Below are positions 61,848 to 64,000 of a stretch of 64,000 bases of DNA, piece by piece. The notes below the pieces were generated by a model that was not told where the DNA came from, did no database searches, and was given only the letters and a program-made list of their open reading frames with translations. Location: the NCBI RefSeq assembly GCF_039908645.1, contig NZ_CP150917.1, positions 1,832,501 through 1,896,500 on the forward strand, read 5' to 3'. A program made the position numbers and the translations under genes. Origin of the DNA: Pseudomonas helvetica (GTDB taxonomy: Bacteria > Pseudomonadota > Gammaproteobacteria > Pseudomonadales > Pseudomonadaceae). The number at the start of each line of letters is the position of its first letter. Position 1 is the stretch's first letter.

Positions 61848-62116
61848 GCGAGCTTGCACAATGTGTCATCGATTGTCGGCAGTGTGCCGGGTTGTTTCGT
61901 CTCGGGCGCGACGTCGAGGCTGCGCTGACCATGGTCGATGTGTTCGATAAGGTGCAGGACCTGCTTTGTCAGGCCCCTGAAGATATCCAGTTGCAATGGG
62001 CGCAATTGCTCATGTCGATGCTGGCCTCCCAGGAAGCGCAGGACTGGCTGGGGTTGGCCGACACCATGGAGTATGAATTGATCGACTTGCTGGACGCGAT
62101 TCACGCTCACCTCTGA
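61844..62116 (+). CDS. 90-residue hypothetical protein coupled to the Maf glycosyltransferase
   Basis: A small, probably all-helical acidic protein: MSELAQCVIDCRQCAGLFRL, then EAALTMVDVFDKVQDLLCQA and DWLGLADTMEYELIDLLDAI. It overlaps the Maf stop codon and precedes fliC by about 250 bases. The helical character and position suggest a flagellin chaperone or a Maf accessory factor, but it lacks FliS-specific motifs that I can recognise. Four cysteines (three in the first 15 residues or so) are unusual for its size. The family is not recognised. Confidence 0.6.
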   Translation: MSELAQCVIDCRQCAGLFRLGRDVEAALTMVDVFDKVQDLLCQAPEDIQLQWAQLLMSMLASQEAQDWLGLADTMEYELIDLLDAIHAHL

Positions 62117-62256
62117 ACCGTTTTTGCCGGCCAGGCGATCTCCTCGCTCTTCTGTCGCCGGCATTTCCCTGACGTCATTTTTCTCTCGTGGGTCTCGTGC
62201 AGGCCTTTGTTTTCGCGGGGGTGGCAGTGTGATGGCATTTTTTTTCAAAAAAGCCC

Positions 62257-62283
62257 TCAAGCAACCTGCAATCGCGACGATAA
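62257..62283 (+). promoter_or_regulatory. sigma-28 (FliA) promoter of fliC
   Basis: TCAAG, a 14-base spacer and GACGATAA match the flagellar sigma-28 consensus TCAAG-N14-GCCGATAA with one mismatch. It lies 81 bases before the fliC start, giving a short leader with the GAGGAACTCACC ribosome site. Confidence 0.85.
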
Positions 62284-62363
62284 CTACTACGAAGGTTCTC
62301 TAGGCCACACCCGGCGGTTGCCAGGGCCGGAAGCCGCAGTACCCAACCAACGAGGAACTCACC

Positions 62364-63215
62364 ATGTCTTTAGGCGTAAACACTAACGTCGCTTCTCTGT
62401 CTGTTCAGAAGAACCTGAACAATGCCGCTAACGCGCTGCAGACCTCCATGACTCGCCTGTCTTCCGGCCTGAAAATCAACAGCGCCAAAGACGACGCTGC
62501 TGGCCTGCAGATCGCTACTCGTATGAGCAGCCAGATCCGCGGTCAGACCGTAGCTATCAAAAACGCCAACGACGGCATCTCGATGGCTCAGACTGCTGAA
62601 GGCGCTCTGCAAGAGACCACCAACATTCTGCAACGTATGCGTGAACTGGCTCTCCAGGCACGTAACGGCACCAACGGCACTGCTGACCAGTCCGCGACCA
62701 ACGCGGAATTCACTCAGATGTCCGACGAGCTGACCCGTATTTCCCAGGCCACCAACCTGAACGGCAAAAACCTGCTGGACGGTTCCGCCGGCAGCATGAC
62801 CCTGCAAGTGGGCTCCAACACCGGTACTGCCAACCAGATCACTCTGACCCTGAGCACCAAGTTCGACGCCGTCAGCCTGTCGGTAGGTAGCGGTACTACT
62901 GTTCTGACCGGTGCTACCAGTGCTACTGCTGCTACCAACATCGACGGTGCAATCACCGCAATCGATGCTGCAATCGCCTCTGTTGGTGCTGTTCGTGCAA
63001 ACCTGGGTGCTTCGCAAAACCGTCTGACCAGCACCATCTCCAACCTGCAGAACGTCAACGAAAACGCCACCGCTGCACTGGGTCGCGTACAAGACACCGA
63101 CTTCGCAGCAGAAACTGCTCAGCTGACCAAGCAGCAAACCCTGCAGCAAGCTTCCACCTCGGTTCTGGCTCAAGCCAACCAACTGCCTTCCGCTGTACTG
63201 AAGCTGCTTCAGTAA
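62364..63215 (+). CDS. fliC: flagellin FliC, short form
   Basis: A 283-residue flagellin. Conserved ends: SLGVNTNVASLSVQKNLNNA and RLSSGLKINSAKDDAAGLQI at the N-terminus, QDTDFAAETAQLTKQQTLQQ and ASTSVLAQANQLPSAVLKLL at the C-terminus. The variable surface part (about 150-210) is small and Ser/Thr-rich (SGTTVLTGATSATAATN), offering O-glycosylation sites for the island's products. Codon use is strongly biased, as in highly expressed genes. It has a sigma-28 promoter and is followed by a terminator. Confidence 0.97.
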   Translation: MSLGVNTNVASLSVQKNLNNAANALQTSMTRLSSGLKINSAKDDAAGLQIATRMSSQIRGQTVAIKNANDGISMAQTAEGALQETTNILQRMRELALQARNGTNGTADQSATNAEFTQMSDELTRISQATNLNGKNLLDGSAGSMTLQVGSNTGTANQITLTLSTKFDAVSLSVGSGTTVLTGATSATAATNIDGAITAIDAAIASVGAVRANLGASQNRLTSTISNLQNVNENATAALGRVQDTDFAAETAQLTKQQTLQQASTSVLAQANQLPSAVLKLLQ

Positions 63216-63231
63216 TTTCGGAATGAGTTTT

Positions 63232-63269
63232 GGCGAGGGAGTGTGCTGGTCGCGCTCTCTCGCCTTTTT
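63232..63269 (+). terminator. terminator after fliC
   Basis: GGCGAGGGAGTG and CGCTCTCTCGCC form a stem with minor mismatches around a 10-12-base loop, followed by TTTTTA. It would stop most fliC transcripts before flaG and allow some read-through. Confidence 0.8.
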
Positions 63270-63288
63270 ACGTTAAGAGGTGATGGAT

Positions 63289-63651
63289 ATGGACATGAGC
63301 GTGAAGCTGAACTTGTCTTACCCGACTGCTCAGCCGGCAAGTACGACGGTCGATAAAACGGCTGCAGCACCTCGTAGCAGCAGTGACAGCGTTCAGGCTG
63401 TGGCTGGAAGTAAGGGCGCGGACGCGGACGCGCAGAAGTTGAAACTGGCCGTGCAAGAGATCGAGAAGTTCGTACAGTCGATCAAGCGTAACCTGGAGTT
63501 CTCTATCGATGAGGCTTCCGGCAGGGTGGTCGTGAAGGTGATTGCCACCGAATCAGGTGAAGTGGTGCGACAAATCCCTTCCGAAGAAGCGTTGAAGCTG
63601 GCGGACAGTTTGAATACGGCGAGCAACGTACTGTTCGACGCAAAAGCCTGA
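63289..63651 (+). CDS. flaG: flagellar protein FlaG
   Basis: A 120-residue FlaG-family protein. The first half is Ala/Ser-rich and variable; the conserved C-terminal domain contains NLEFSIDEASGRVVVKVIAT and VVRQIPSEEALKLADSLN. FlaG affects filament length. Among the closely spaced starts (GTG 63280, ATG 63283, 63289, 63295), ATG 63289 has the best spacing from AAGAGG. It lies between fliC and fliD as in other pseudomonads. Confidence 0.92.
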   Translation: MDMSVKLNLSYPTAQPASTTVDKTAAAPRSSSDSVQAVAGSKGADADAQKLKLAVQEIEKFVQSIKRNLEFSIDEASGRVVVKVIATESGEVVRQIPSEEALKLADSLNTASNVLFDAKA

Positions 63652-63734
63652 CAACTGGCATGAATAGTGGTTGCACGTTCATTTGACGACTTGAGTGGTC
63701 AAAAGACTGGCGACAGACAGAAAGGGAGAAGCAC

Positions 63735-64000
63735 ATGGCAAGTCCAATTTTACCGGGTACAGGGCTGGGTTCCGGCCTGGATATCGGTTCGATCGTTACA
63801 GCTTTGGTCAACAGCGACAAGTCGGCCAAGCAGACCCAGATCACCACTCAAGGCACGCTCAACACCTCGAAAATTTCCGGTGTGGGTTCGCTCAAAAGTG
63901 CCTTGGCCGCTTATCAGGCTGCCATGGACAAGCTCAATAGCTCGACAAGTCCTGCGTTTGGCGGGTTTGCGGCTACCTCGTCGACGCCGGCGACCTTGAC
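63735..64000 (+). CDS. fliD: flagellar filament cap protein FliD, 5' part
   Basis: The first 88 codons are present and the gene runs off the window end. It starts MASPILPGTGLGSGLDIGSI, the conserved FliD opening, with VTALVNSDKSAKQTQITTQG and the coiled N-terminal region following. FliD caps the growing filament and guides flagellin folding. A GGGAGAAGCAC ribosome site precedes the ATG, and it follows flaG by 83 bases. Confidence 0.93.
   Translation, partial: MASPILPGTGLGSGLDIGSIVTALVNSDKSAKQTQITTQGTLNTSKISGVGSLKSALAAYQAAMDKLNSSTSPAFGGFAATSSTPATL

Noticed and set aside
62370..63182. Long minus-strand open frame of 270 codons opposite fliC
   Set aside because: It is a by-product of the strong codon bias of fliC; its composition is low-complexity Gly/Ser/Val and it has no start signal.
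1..64000. tRNA, rRNA, CRISPR arrays, prophage or integrative element
   Set aside because: No cloverleaf with CCA-type ends, no regularly spaced repeats, no integrase or phage structural gene was found on reading both strands; a covariance-model scan was not possible.

Overview
The window is G+C-rich chromosomal DNA from a Pseudomonas, most likely of the P. fluorescens group. The evidence is gene content and order: the phhABC/phhR phenylalanine hydroxylase locus, a PA3204-3206-like cpxR-spy-cpxA cluster, flgFGHIJKL followed by a flagellin glycosylation island and fliC-flaG-fliD, a short 283-residue flagellin, and many fluorescens-type REP palindromes. No rRNA, tRNA, CRISPR array or prophage was seen.

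Layout. 1-7.9 kb: a MarR regulator, a short FimV-like protein, a SelW-like thioredoxin-fold protein, an EamA exporter with an AraC regulator, an LpxH-like metallophosphoesterase, an HD-domain protein, a DUF962 membrane protein and an OruR-type AraC regulator. 7.9-14.1 kb: TrkH, a nitroreductase, then a minus-strand run yciB-yciI-membrane protein-cpxR-spy-cpxA with a CpxR box inside it. 14.2-19.0 kb: PHP phosphoesterase, yciO, scpA, scpB and rluB. 19.1-22.8 kb: an M29-type aminopeptidase preceded by a 45-codon peptide gene, about 950 bp without a large gene but with two small ORFs (one a Trp-containing leader), and an aromatic amino acid permease. 22.8-26.6 kb: arfB, an MFS transporter, two tiny genes and an intact IS256-family element that has landed in a REP. 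26.6-30.9 kb: phhC, phhB, phhA and the divergent activator phhR.

31.2-64.0 kb is flagellar. A sigma-54-type promoter precedes flgFGHIJKL. Between flgL and fliC lies an island of about 22 kb with two nucleotide-sugar pathways. The first (44.1-50.2 kb) starts with CDP-glucose synthesis and 4,6-dehydration and continues with an epimerase, a C-methyltransferase-type enzyme, a PLP aminotransferase, a NeuD-type acyltransferase and a CmcI-type methyltransferase; it probably makes a branched, N-acylated amino-deoxy sugar. The second (53.3-59.3 kb) is pseudaminic acid synthesis (pseB, pseC, a methylase, pseF, a pseG-GNAT fusion, pseI). Two very large multidomain glycosyltransferases, a KAS III homologue and a Maf-type (DUF115) glycosyltransferase with a 90-residue partner complete the island. 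fliC has a clear sigma-28 promoter; flaG and the start of fliD follow.

The least explained parts are the short-peptide/M29 aminopeptidase pair with an intercistronic hairpin (19173-20340), the possible attenuator upstream of the aromatic permease (21010-21289), and the product of the CDP-sugar cassette with the adjacent KAS III.
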